Shown here: in pieces, positions 1 through 12,100 of the stretch
How the letters are laid out: every line of letters begins with the position of its first letter
Numbering within the stretch: the first letter of the stretch is position 1
Origin: Anthostomella pinea
Lineage: Eukaryota > Ascomycota > Sordariomycetes > Xylariales > Xylariaceae
Assembly: GCA_963556695.1 (NCBI GenBank)
Contig: CAUWAG010000013.1
Location: 1,984,001 to 2,048,000 of the forward strand
DNA length: 64,000 bases
Direction of reading: 5' to 3'
Notes under the pieces: model-generated
What the model was told of the DNA's origin: nothing
The model's input: only the letters and a program-made list of their open reading frames with translations
Databases searched by the model: none
Made by a program: the position numbers and the translations under genes

Positions 1-1273
1 GTCTACAAGTGGAAGGACGAGGAGTTCGTCCTGTACATGGCCGACTGCCGCGACGGCACCATGTCCTACCCGCAGCAGACCAACCACTACATCCTGACGG
101 CCAAGCGGCAGCAGGCCGAGGCGCTCATCCTCGAGGCTGGCCGGTGGGCCACCGAGCTGCACGGCGAGCTCTTCGTCTTCGACCAGGGCGGCTGGCAGAA
201 GAACGCCGAGCTCTACCGCAGCGTCATGAAGGCTTCGTGGGATAACGTCATCCTCGACGCCGACATGAAGAAGGCCATCATCGACGATCACCTCAACTTC
301 TTCGAGTCCAGGAAGACGTATCAGAGGTTGCAGGTGCCCTGGAAACGCGGCATCATCTACTATGGCCCGCCGGGGAACGGGAAGACTATTTCCATCAAGG
401 CCATGATGCACACGCTCTACAGCCGCGACGAGCCTGTGCCGACGCTGTACGTGCGCTCTTTGGTCTCTGTGAGTACCGTATCTACTGGGAAATGACGAGA
501 GTGTTGCTGCTGATACCTTGGACTCTCTTCCAGTATGCCGGTCCAGAGTACTCGTTGAGGATCATATTCGAGAAGGCGAGACAGTTCGCCCCATGCTATC
601 TGGTCTTCGAAGATCTCGACTCCATCGTCTCGGACAATGTGCGGAGTTACTTCCTCAACGAAGTCGATGGTTTGAAGAACAACGACGGTATCTTCATGAT
701 TGGCTCCACGAACCACCTTGATCGCTTGGATCCGGGTATCTCTGTAAGTTTAGCACTGGCAACTGAGCTGAATGGTAGCATACACGGATGAGCGGGCGAC
801 TGACTATCGCGTAGAAACGGCCCTCGCGCTTCGACAGGAAGTACCTCTTCCCTGACCCCAACCTGGGCGACCGCATCGCGTACTGCAAATTCTGGCAGTC
901 CAAGCTAGCCGACAACGACGACATCAAGTTTCCCGACAAGCTCTGCACGGCCATCGCCGAGATCATGGACAAGTTCAGCTTCGCCTACATGCAGGAGGCC
1001 TTCGTAGCGGCGTTACTCGCCATCGCCAGAGAAACCGAGAGCACGCTGCCCAGCAAGGAGGTGGTGACGCGCGACATGGACGACGGGTGGCTGGGAGTGA
1101 GTCTCGTCGACGGCGACGATGGCTTGAACGAGCTGGTGCTGTGGGTGGAGATCAAGAAGCAGGTTGAGATTCTGCGGGAGGGCATGAAGGAGAAGAGAGC
1201 GGCTGCGATGGGCAGGCAGAAGCCCAACTGGGGTGTATCAGTAAAGGGATCTTTCACTTTGAAGAGGGGTTAG
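1..1273 (+). CDS. BCS1-like AAA+ ATPase, 3' part (5' end outside window)
   Basis: The reading frame is already open at base 1, so the start lies upstream. Exons read as 1-468, 534-743 and 815-1273 (TAG), with introns 469-533 (GTGAGT...CAG) and 744-814 (GTAAGT...TAG); frames join cleanly and leave 378 visible residues. Seen: Walker A GPPGNGKT in exon 1, Walker B (YLVFEDLDS) in exon 2, sensor-1 Asn in GSTNH, and KRPSRFD with its arginines at the start of exon 3, followed by an alpha-helical lid. This order matches the BCS1-like subgroup of AAA ATPases, which in fungi includes the mitochondrial Rieske-protein chaperone Bcs1 and many paralogues of unknown role. The visible upstream part (YKWKDEEFVLY...) resembles the paralogues rather than Bcs1 itself, and the N-terminal targeting/membrane part is not in the window. 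The substrate is unknown. It converges on acc1. Confidence 0.9.
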
Positions 1274-2168
1274 GGATCTACCTCGCATCCTGGTCTTTTA
1301 CAAACTTTACTCCGGCTACCTGGTATCTTACAAACGGGTGCGGCGAAGACCCAACTGCGATGACGAGCTGAGCTTCGAGACAGGTGAAGTTGGAGGAGCT
1401 CCTTCTCAAGAGATAGTGTCCCTTGGGTGGCCACAATTCATACTCATGCTGTACCTAGGAGCGCCGGGAAGTGTCAGTCACAAAGAGACCAGTATCAAAT
1501 AGTGCACCGAGAAAGCCAGATGAGGGCTCATACTCTTTCATACGTGGGTTGAAAGTGAAAGGCGTAGGTAGCGAGGGCGCGTGACCTCATCAGTTTCGCA
1601 TAAGATCGTGATGGAGTAGAACGATGTTGCAGGCTACCGGAAACTGGTGAAGATGGAGACAGAACCCACAGATGGTTGGCGACAGATGGTTGGCGAACGT
1701 AGGATGGATGAAGGATGAATGATGCGTAAATGAACGCTTGATGGGAAGTACAGATCGTGACAGCCAGCGCGACCTGAACTTGCTACCAGGGGCAGAAAAA
1801 GGAAAGGCCAGGTTGTTCCTAACGATGGCACGACAAGATTTTCGTCGTGTCTACCTACCCCCATGTGTCACGCTTTGAACTTAGAACACGTTCGAAAGGA
1901 AGATGAGGTTGATAATAAATGGAAAATGTCTTGCTCTTCATTCTAATACACATGGCAAGATATAAGCTGTACACTGGAAGGCCCCACTTAAACATCAGCG
2001 CCATGTTAAATACCAGCAAAAAGCACCAACCATACCCGAGACATGTCATACCGGGTCGCCCTAATGTACACATCCCCAGTTTGCTTGAGTGCTTAGTTCC
2101 TAAATAGTGTGTGGACGCATGCCACTTCTGCCCGGTCATCTCAAGCATGCCATTCCCAGTCCGTTCAC
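1274..2168. other. Convergent 3' intergenic spacer
   Basis: This spacer separates the stop codons of the AAA ATPase (+) and acc1 (-). No ORF here resembles a protein family. It should hold both 3' UTRs and poly(A) sites. A short direct repeat, GATGGTTGGCGA, occurs twice around 1673-1697. Confidence 0.6.
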
Positions 2169-5100
2169 TCACTTCAAGTACGTCATGATCTCTTCTCTGT
2201 CCCTGATTGGCATCATGTGCAGCATTTCCTTCAGGCCCTTGAGGGCGGCAGTCTTGTCTCCTGACAACAGACTGGCCATCTCGCGGGAGACAGATTCCGC
2301 CTTGATTTGCTCGACCTTTGTCGTTATATCCTTCGCATTCTCCTCGTACCATGTGACAACAGCCTTGTCGTTCCGGTCGAAGTCAGCGATGCCCGACCAA
2401 GCCGCCAGGAGGCGCAAATGTTGCTGGCGGATCTCGACTGCAGCAGGGTTGGTCGAATCTGTCGTCTTGGTTGAAGCAGTAGCAGTTGCCGTTGCCATCC
2501 GCTTGAGGATGTACTCTTCGTTCAAACGTCTGCGTACACGCCAGTAGAAGAAGCGGCGGGTGTTCTTCCACTCTAGGGCTTCCCGGATGGCGCCCTTGGC
2601 CTTCATCCGACCGGCACGGTCGTGCAGATCAGCGAACTGTATGCTGACTTGGGCGTATATTGGCAATAGCTGCTTCTCGCGAGCGGTCATCTTGGCCTTG
2701 ACTTCCTCGAGCTGCTCCTTGGACAAGCTCTGATCACTAGCTTGCTTCTTGAGGGCGGCGTAGGTAGGATCCAGACGGGCCATGGTCTCGAGCTGCTTCT
2801 CCTTCTTGTACTTGATACCGATGATACCTTCGGGCTCTAGGACACCAGCACGGGCTTCGACATCGGCGTACATCTCCATGGCCACGGGGTTGATGGTAGG
2901 ATCGACAACGACCCAAGATCCACCGCGCAGTTCACCATAAGGTGGGATGTAGACAAATATGGGTTGCTCGAATTTCACCAGGGCGTCCACGATGTATGAA
3001 CCGTACTTCAAGACCTCATTGTACATGTCTCGCTGGCCACCAGAGAAACCTCTCCAGTTGGCCAGAATCATGAGTGGCAGCTGTTCACCGTGGTTGAAGT
3101 CGTTGATGGCCTGCGCAGTCTTGAATGCGGAGTTGGGGTACCAGACACCACCGGCTTCGTTGATGACCTGCTCGACGGAATCTGGGTTGGCAGGATCGGC
3201 CGGGGTGACGTTCTCGACGGTTCGAGTCTCGACGGCAATGACACCCATTGGGATACCACCAAGACGAGCGCGACCAACAACGACAGTGCGGGCCCAGCCA
3301 CCAAGGGTCTCGACGAACGAGTCTTTGTCGAAGAGACCTGGCTGGAAGCCATCCTCGTCCTGCTTGCCACCGATGAGCCACCTCACATCGTGCGGTTGCT
3401 TGTTCGGCGGCGTGTAGATCACCTCACGATCCCAAGTGTCAACGCTGGGAGTAATGGGCACGGGGAGGTTGCGCTGAGCAGGAACAAACGATAGCCACTC
3501 CACAATCTTGGAGACACCAGCAAAGTCGTCGTTGGCAGTCATGTGGGACACACCATTGCGGTACATGATCTGGGTACCACCGAGCTGAAGGTTAGAAGTG
3601 TAAACTTCGCGTCCAAGAAGGTTGTTCAAAGCATTAGCACCGGTGAGGATGATGGGTTGGCCCTCAATCTGGACGGCACGCTGGCCAAGACGAACGAGAT
3701 AAGCACCGATTCCTGTCGAGAGTTAGCTGGAGTGTCTGATACGGTTGGACGGGTGAGACTTACCAATGGATCTGCAGGTAATGAGGGTGACTGTGAATAT
3801 GTCGTTGTATGCGCGACTTGTGGCACCTGCAATAAGACCAGAACCTCTCAGGCACTCGACACCAAGACCATCCTCGGCACCAACAATGGCGACGATCTTG
3901 TGACGCTTCTCGCCTTCCTCGGTAACTGGCTCAGTGATGACATCGCGTCGCGAGCCGTCTTCGAACCGCTTCTTAGCCTGGTCGTCCAAGTACAAGTACT
4001 TGAAACCAAGTGTCTGTTGGGACGGGTCGTTCCACGCCACCTTGAAGTGCGGGATGAGCTCGTCAGCGACGCCGAGGCGAGCACCAGAGTTGGCCGAAAG
4101 ATAAATCCGCGGGATTCCCATGCTGCGGGCTAATTCTGTGCATTTGTGGAAGAAGTGATCCTCCTTAGGCCCAAACGAGCCGATCAGGTAGGTAATGTCG
4201 TTGGCAACCACGACAAACTTGCGACCACTGGGGTATTCAGGAGTGCGAGCATTGATAACCCAGCCCACCATACCACAAGTGTTGGTGCCAGGCTCTCGGG
4301 ACACCTCGATCAGCTTGTCGTGATCATCAAGGACAAGTTCACTATAGTCAATGCATTCACCCTGGGCGGGCTTCTTATCGGCCCAGGACGGCTGTTCCTT
4401 GACAAGTTTGGTCCAGCTATTCTCCACGGCCTGGCGGAAAAGCTCTGGGAAGTCGTAGACGAACTGCGTTCCCATCAGGTGCGCCTTGTACCGCTTGGGC
4501 TGAAGCCAATTCTTGGTTGGATATGGCGAGTTGACTGGCATCAGATGCATCGATCCAATCTTGTTCGTCCCACCAATGGAGTGGAAGATCATCTCACCCT
4601 TCTCCGACTTCCGTTCAGCATAGATCTCGACCTGGATGACGTAGCCGGATGTGTTGATAATGAGCACACGCAGGGGATATGGCAAGCCCGTGGTGGCGTC
4701 GGTGCAGACAATGCGGATCTCAACTTGAGACACACGAAGACGCCAAGCGCGAGGGCCGAACCTGTCGAGGAAGCCCTGGAGGGAGCTCTCCACCTCTTGG
4801 GGATTCAGCTGGAAGACGGGTGTGAAGTTCAAGAACATGTGATTCAAATCAGAATTGTTGTTTCCGATGATCTCTAGGGCGTCGAATATGTCGTTGATCA
4901 CTCTATCAGCCTCAGACACGAGGTACTCGACAGTCGGAATATCATCTCGAAGGCGTCCGGGTCGTATGGCAGCACGAGTGAAGTATCGCTTGTCAGTCTC
5001 GACACCCTTGCCAAAGGCCTCGTACACGTGGATGTTCTTGTTTTCGGTGAAGACGGGTGTAGTCTTGAACTTCGAAAGGCGTCCCAGCTCCAGTTGGAAG

Positions 5101-8100
5101 GCCAAAGCCGGCTCGCTGTGACGAATGCTGTCGTCTTCTGCATAATTAGGACCACGGAACGTGTAGTAGCGGGGGTATGAACCGTCGTTGTGAGCGCAGA
5201 TAAAAGTCACGCGGCGGACCTTGTGAGCCGCCAGTTCGGCCCTGGAAGCATCGATCAACGCGCGGATCTTGCCCAGGATCTCTTGGTCATCTCTGGATTC
5301 AGCGTCACGAACAGCAACGCTGATCACATTGGACAGCGCTTCATCCTCAGACTTGCTACCAAAAGTTTTGCGCTTGCCGCTCAGATCCGGGATGGTGCTA
5401 GGGGCTCGCGACTTCTTGGTAGGTAGCTTCTCTATCGCCTTCTGCAACATCTCTTCGGCATCATCCAAGTACCTGCAGGGCACAATGACACCCTTTCGAG
5501 AAGCCTCAGCTTCTGTCTGACGGGTCAGATATGACATGTCACCCACAGAGCTAATGCGGTTGAAGCTGAATTCCTGAGTGGGGGTTCCAGGAGTGGATGG
5601 GTTCGTGGACTGAAACGGCAGAGAGAACTCGGACGACCCGACCTTGCGGAAAGAGAAGTCCCAAGAGAGAAAGGCAGGCGCGGTATCGGACTCGTCAGTG
5701 ATGTACTCAACCCGCGTCACGTTGTATGCACGGTATGCTCGACGAATGTACGTTTCGAGGGCAGCGGCTGAGACCCACGGATCATCATGGGCGAAGAACG
5801 AGGTGAGCACATCGAAGACAGTGTACTTGGAGTCGACCACCTCCTTGATTACATCGAGACTTGGCTCTCTGTGCTCCCAGCCGGTCTCGCCGTACTTGTT
5901 CTCGACGACTGACGACCGTAGAATATGCTCCATCTGTGCAGTCCGCTCCTCGAGAGACGGCAAGGCACACTGGATCAGTATTTCGCGCGCTTTCAGCGAT
6001 ACCTTGGCAGTTTGGCGCGAATCGAGCTCCGCAAGCTTGCGAAGTACGGGTCTGAGGTATTTACCAATGTTGCCCACATTGGGCTTGTTGGGACGATACT
6101 CATCGAGAAGAGCCAGGACCAGGTGGTTCTTGGATCCTACACGACTGTGGGAGAGCACGATCTGAATGACCTTGGGGTAGTCTTCCCTGTTCTCCTCGCG
6201 AAGCTTCAGAACGACATCCTCGTCCTGAGAACGACGACCCGAGAAAAGTGCCTCAACGTCGGCGTATGTTGAGAGCAGGCTCGAAATAGCCTTCAACTCA
6301 CGAACCTTGGGGCCGTCGACATAGTTGTCAAGAACTTCAATCAGTGGTGACAGAGTATCCCGAATGGCGTTCGCCTCACTCGATGAAGAGTTATCATCCA
6401 GAAACTTGGTGAGAGTCCTGGCCAAAGTCTTGGCCGGGAACTCAGTGCCTCGTGCTTTGGCCCGTTCGATGACCTGAGTGAACTGGGTATCAAGCTTCTG
6501 CGGCATCCTCGAGTGGAGCGCCGAGTGGTACTGGGCCCACTCGCTGTAAGGAAGCTCTGGATCCCGCAGAACCTCAACCATATCTTTGAGGGTTTGCTGC
6601 ATGATGACTGAGTTATCGAAGCCATTCAGAATATTGCTCAAGGTCTTGTAGAGCAAATTGAACCTTTGGGCGGGCTTGTTACCAATAACCTGCGGTGCGC
6701 GGAGAGCAGGAAGTTGGCCAACGAACGGCTCTGCCTGCTTAACGCGGGATGGGTCGTCAAGAGCGAGTATACCCAGGATGTCGCCAGCTTCAATGGTAAC
6801 ACCAGGCTGCTTAATCAGCTGGACGATACCGTCCTCCTGGGCAATCAGGGGCATAAACATCTTCATGACCTCAACTTCGGCGAAGGTCTGACCGGCGCTG
6901 ACGTGCTCGCCATTCTCAACGGTATATTTGACCAATTTGCCAGGGCTGGGTGTGCGCAGCTGAGTAGGGTCATTCTCCTGCTCAAGGAGGCAGGTCTTGC
7001 TGTCGACAGATACACGCGTAGCGCCGACTTCTTCTTTCCAATAGACGCTGTGACTTCGTCCGTCTAGGAGGATGAGGAGACCGCCATCACTGAGAGCCCG
7101 AATGCCAACTTGGCATTTCGAGCCGTTAATGAAGAGATGGTAGCTGTCAACAGCCGCACGAGTCGCAGTGAACTTGTACCGGTGACCCTCGTAAATGAAC
7201 TCGATGGGGAAAACAGTCTTGAGGATGTCCCTAGACGGGACCTGACCTCTCTCGAGGCCAGATCGGTACTCGGCAATATGAGCCTCACAGGCAATGTGGG
7301 CCTTGGTGATGGCGCCACATATGACAGCAAGGACAGGGTCCGGGCGCTCGGCGGTCAGCTTTTTCGAAATCAGTTCATCAAGCCAGCCGGTGGTTATGGT
7401 ATTGTCTTCGAAGGCTTCTGTCTCGAGGAGCTTGATCAGATACTCGACAGTAGTTCTGAAGTCGCCACGGATGCTCAGTTCCTTCAGGGCAACGACCATG
7501 TTCTTCCGTGACGCCGCTCGATTCTCTCCATAGGCAAAGATGTGGCCAAATTGACTGTCGGAGAAGCTGTGAATACTGGATGATGTACTGACGGAGAAGT
7601 AACCCCAAACGTTGGCACTACTTCGGAAGTTCAGTTCGTGCATGACACCGTTTGACGGCTTGAACCCCTCACCGGGGTCTTCCGACGTGATGCGGCAAGC
7701 GGTACAGTGACCACGAGGTTGAGGCCGGCGTTGGGTCTTGTCGCTCTGAGGGCTCTTGAACTCGAAGTCAATCTCGGTGGACGACTTGGGATCTACACCA
7801 TAGAGTAGTCGGATATCGCTGATCCGGTGCAGGGGAATACCCATGGCAACCTGGAGCTGGGCAACGGGCAAGTTAACGCCGCTGACCATCTCAGTTGTTG
7901 GATGCTCGACCTGAAGACGAGGGTTCAACTCCAGAAAGTAGAATTTGTCGTCGTCGTGCGAGTAAAGGTACTCAACGGTTCCGGCAGAAACATAACCAAC
8001 CAGGCGACCGAGGCGCACAGCGGCATCTTCCATGCCCTTGAAGGTTGGAGGCTTAGCGATGGTGACCGGGGCCTCTTCGATGATCTTTTGGTGCCTTCTT

Positions 8101-9199
8101 TGGACGGAACAATCTCTGCCAAAAAGCGAGACGTTGTTTCCATACTGGTCGGCGAGCAATTGGACCTCCAGATGCCTCGCATTACCAGCTAATTTCATGA
8201 TGAAAATGGGCGAGCCCGGGATTTCGCTAGCAGCAGCATTGTACAATGCTTCGAACCCGTCCTCGGACAAGGCTTTCCGGATACCTTTACCACCACCACC
8301 CTCGGATGCTTTGATCATAACTGGGAAGCCAATCTGGTTGGCCTTCTCAAGACCCTCTTGCCAAGAGTTGACGCATCCCTTGAGGTAGACATCATCAGCG
8401 ACTGTGACGATACCTTTGTCATCAAGCTCGACCTTATCAACGCCCGTACCCGACCACGGAATGCAAGGAACTTTGGCATGTTGTGCGACGATGGTCGAAG
8501 AAATTTTGTCACCGAGTGATCGCATAGCCGAGCCTGGAGGACCGATGAAAACGACCTTCTTGGGCGAAGCTGCGAGCGATTCGGGCAACTTGGGGTTTTC
8601 TGAAGCGTGGCCCCTGAGAAAAGCGTCAGCATTCAGCCATGGGACTTCGCAGCGCTTGCGGAGAACTTACCATCCTGCCCAGACGGCGTGTACGTCCATG
8701 CGCTCGGCTATGTCGACGATTAACTCAACGTTAGCGTAGTTGTGATTGTTTGTGCCGCCGGGGACTTCGACGTAGTGATCTGCCATTCTGATGTAATCCG
8801 CGTTCGCTGCCAGATCCTCTGGGGTGGCCATGACGGTGAACTGGATAGCCTTCTCGTCGCCGAACGTTTCGTAGGCCCATTTTCGTACTGATCGAATCTC
8901 CTTGACGGCGGCGATACCGTTGTTGGCAATCAGAAGCTAGTAATGGCCGTCAGCGACCGCCCCGAGCTCGTGCACTCGTCCCGTGCAGTCAAAACCGTGC
9001 TTACATTTGTGATGACGGTGTGCCCATCGTGGGCAGCGACGAAGTCCTTGACCTTGGACGGCGCGGCATTTTCCAGCTTGTTACCGCCAATGAAGTGGTC
9101 TGCGACCTTGCGCTGCTCGGCGTAGGATGCCTTGCCATTGGTCACAGGTACCGTCCGGTTGCCGTTGGCAGGGCCGTGGCCATTGGTCTGAGACGGCAT
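2169..9199 (-). CDS. acc1: Acetyl-CoA carboxylase (multidomain, cytosolic)
   Basis: The enzyme makes malonyl-CoA from acetyl-CoA, bicarbonate and ATP, the committed step of fatty-acid synthesis. Exons on the minus strand are 9005-9199, 8671-8936, 3764-8613 and 2169-3712, separated by introns of 68, 57 and 51 nt with GTAAG donors. Together they encode 2284 residues, the usual fungal length. Order: biotin carboxylase at the N-terminus ([15 protein letters not shown] at the exon 1/2 joint, glycine-rich ATP-grasp loop GGGGKG, then [13 protein letters not shown]); biotin carrier domain with the EVMKM motif and the biotinylated lysine at about residue 738; a long central domain; and a C-terminal carboxyltransferase ([19 protein letters not shown] across intron 3, then the FSGG region and GGSWVV). 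The ATG at 9199 begins MPSQTNGHG, a short polar N-terminus. All key motifs are intact, so it looks functional and single-copy. Upstream lies a very long intergenic region. Confidence 0.97.
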
Positions 9200-12100
9200 A
9201 GTGTCGAGGGTGTTGGGGTGAAATCGGGAGGTTTCGACGGCGGGAGAGGATGGGGGCAAATTGATGACTCGGAACAAGACAGTTAGGGGGTCATCAAAGT
9301 ATAGCGGGTGCCCGAATCGAGCTCCTACAAAGCCCGAAGAACGAGCAATTGTGTTCCTGCTGCGTGGTGTTTTCAAGGATCTCGGAAAGGTTGCAGGTGA
9401 GCCGCGTGCGGACTTCGGAGCTGCAGTCCGTCTTGCAGGGTGCGCGTCGACTCTAAGTGGTTGAGTCGGTGCGTCTGAATCCTCTATGCAGAAGAAGACG
9501 AGGGAAATCGCTGGAATCGAAAAACGGCGCGGGTAAGAGAGAGATATCTGTTCAATGGCATAAGCACAAGTTCACAAGTTAGCAGCCAGCCAAACTTTGG
9601 GCTATCCGCAGGAGGCGGCGGTAGAGCTAGCGGAGGGTGGGATATATGCTCAGGCGGTTGGTACCTGGCAAGCTGCAACATACACAGTGAGGGTGAGCTT
9701 CCCGGATGAGGTGTCTCTAGCGGGATGGTTGGAGTATGGTTACAATGCTGGCTCTAGGAATGAAAGCGGCAGCATGAAGGGGTTGCGACGGGAAGGCGCG
9801 GGAGAGAGGGAAGGGGAAAGGAGAACGAGCAGGATGATAAAAAATAATGGAGGCAGCTTCACGGCCATGGCACGCACTAGGAGGGCAAGGAGGGCACCTT
9901 CATCATTTCAAGAAGCCGACATGCCCTTCGCCTGCCGACGAGGCTGATATGGTGAAATTAACGAAGTGGACGGGCTCTGATCGACCCCTAACGCACCGCT
10001 AACAGGGGCTTTGGGCCAATGGCCGGTCTCCCCGGGGTGTTGGGGAGATCCATCCCACCTGCGCTATTGCCCACCCGGTCCAACCTTCAAGTCGCCCGGC
10101 GTGCAGGTGCTGACGGGAAGGATCCCCTCCAAAGTCCAGGGAGGAGTCCACTGTGAGGCCCCTGACGGCCCTTGACTTCAGCGCAGCGCAAGGCCCGGAA
10201 TCCAAACCTCCATCTCAGAGGTACCGGTACCTGCGCAGAGCTGCGCTACCACAGCACAGCACCTGCCCGCGGCATCAGATGTGGACTGCGGTAGTGGCCC
10301 GGGAGGCAAAACAGCCGAGAGGTACGGACGGATACTCTGCACGAGTCCACGACAGCCGAATGACAACGGTTTCTGGATCTTGAATCAATCTCTGGAAGCT
10401 TCAAATCCTCCAATCCTCCAGTCCGCCGAAACGCCGAACATCTACGGACGGTTTGCGGGGGCTCTGGAGGGAGTCGTGCTGTTGCGGCCGGGGAAGCGGT
10501 GTCGCAACGATTGTATGCATGGCTCGGGTCAAACATCGAAGTCAGCAACTGCTTACCTGGACTTGTACAAGTACCCGACCGCCTCGTTGCGACTCTTCGG
10601 TTGTTCGGTCATATCAGCCAGCTCGGCCCGAGAGGTATATCTACCTCGCACGTGTGTGTGCACCTGTGTGCGTGCTTACCTTAGTTTACCTTCGAACCAG
10701 CTACAATAAGTTGTTTCAAAGGTTGTTGTTTTCCTCCTCCGAGACTCATCCTTGGAATCAATGGACGTCCCTACGAGCAGTGAACATTCACATTGGACTG
10801 GTTGGACTGACTGGTTGGACTGGTGAGCTGGAGAGCTGGAGAGCACCAAGACCTCAGAGATCCGGCAGCTCAACGTAATGTTACTCGATTAGGCAAGGTC
10901 CAAGCAGGGGAAAGAACGAGATTGGGTGGGGAGTGGGAACCGTCATGAAGAGCTGAAGTTCATCTCCATGAGACTCGAGAGGTACCTTGTCTTCGGCCAC
11001 TGCTACTTGCATCATCGCTTACTATGCGCATCCAATTGGAACATTGAGGTATCTCATGGTTCTCGTCCCACTCTCGTCCCGTCGCAGCAGGTATGCATCT
11101 CCTCGGTTTCCATTGCGTGTGGCTCTTTGGGCATATGTCTTGTACTGTAAGTGCTAGGATCGTGAAGTTGTGAACTCAATTGTTGGGGTGATTTCGGAAA
11201 CATTGAAGCGAGCTTGGGCCCACCATATGTACATGTACTTCCCGACGGCGGGACGGTGGGACTCCGATGTGATATCCCCCAGCCCTTGGACCCCTTGTGT
11301 TGGAATCAATGAAGGGTCTTCCTCAAAAGCTTTCACGATCCGTCAATCCCGCAGTGCCTGGCATCCTGTCATCCGCGTCTATTCTATCAGCTGGGTATTC
11401 GGCCAAGTTGATCTGTTGTTGTCTCGCCCACGGAGCGCAGGTCGTCCTCGTCATTTTCCCCCTTTCCCCTCGAAAATTCCCTCCACTTGAATAGTCCCGC
11501 CCGTCCGCAAGTCCCCAACACCCATGGATCTTGTCCGGACACCCTCCGATCAATTATTATTGATAAGACCGTCGCACTATATGTCTTGTCTCGTCCCAGC
11601 TCACGCTTTTTGAGTTGACGCTTGGGGAATTCCCGTCGGATCATGTGAGGTGAGAACCTCATGTCAGCGGATCAAGTACCATCTGAGAGTGCATTGGCAT
11701 GATTCGACAGAGAGCATAGAGAACAAGTGTCTCTCGGCATTCATATCCCGAGTTCGTGCTAGCCGAATGAGAGCCTTGGGATAACGACGAGGATTCCCAT
11801 ACTTGTACCCCTCGACAGCAGTGTGGGCTTGACCGGGCAGAGATCAAGATCAGCTACCCTCCCTCCCATTCTCCGGGGCTAATGCCCGGTCATCATCACT
11901 TCCAGACGCACCCGAGTGTGTCAGCAGTGTCAGCAGTCAACAAGCCCTGGTAGGGATGACTGCAGATAGCCCGACGCCTCGTGCAAGGTAAGCTCGGAGT
12001 CCGGCCGTGGTCAGATAGCTCCCGGCGAGTGCCTCCGGCTATCCAAACTCCCAGTTCGATCGAAATAGAGAACCTCGGAGAGTACCTTGCAGTCTGTAGG

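Noticed and set aside
3090..3494. Open frames antisense to acc1, such as 3090-3494 and others over 100 codons on the plus strand
   Set aside because: Codon-biased GC-rich coding sequence leaves the opposite strand open; translations lack any family motif, while the minus strand is a perfect acetyl-CoA carboxylase.
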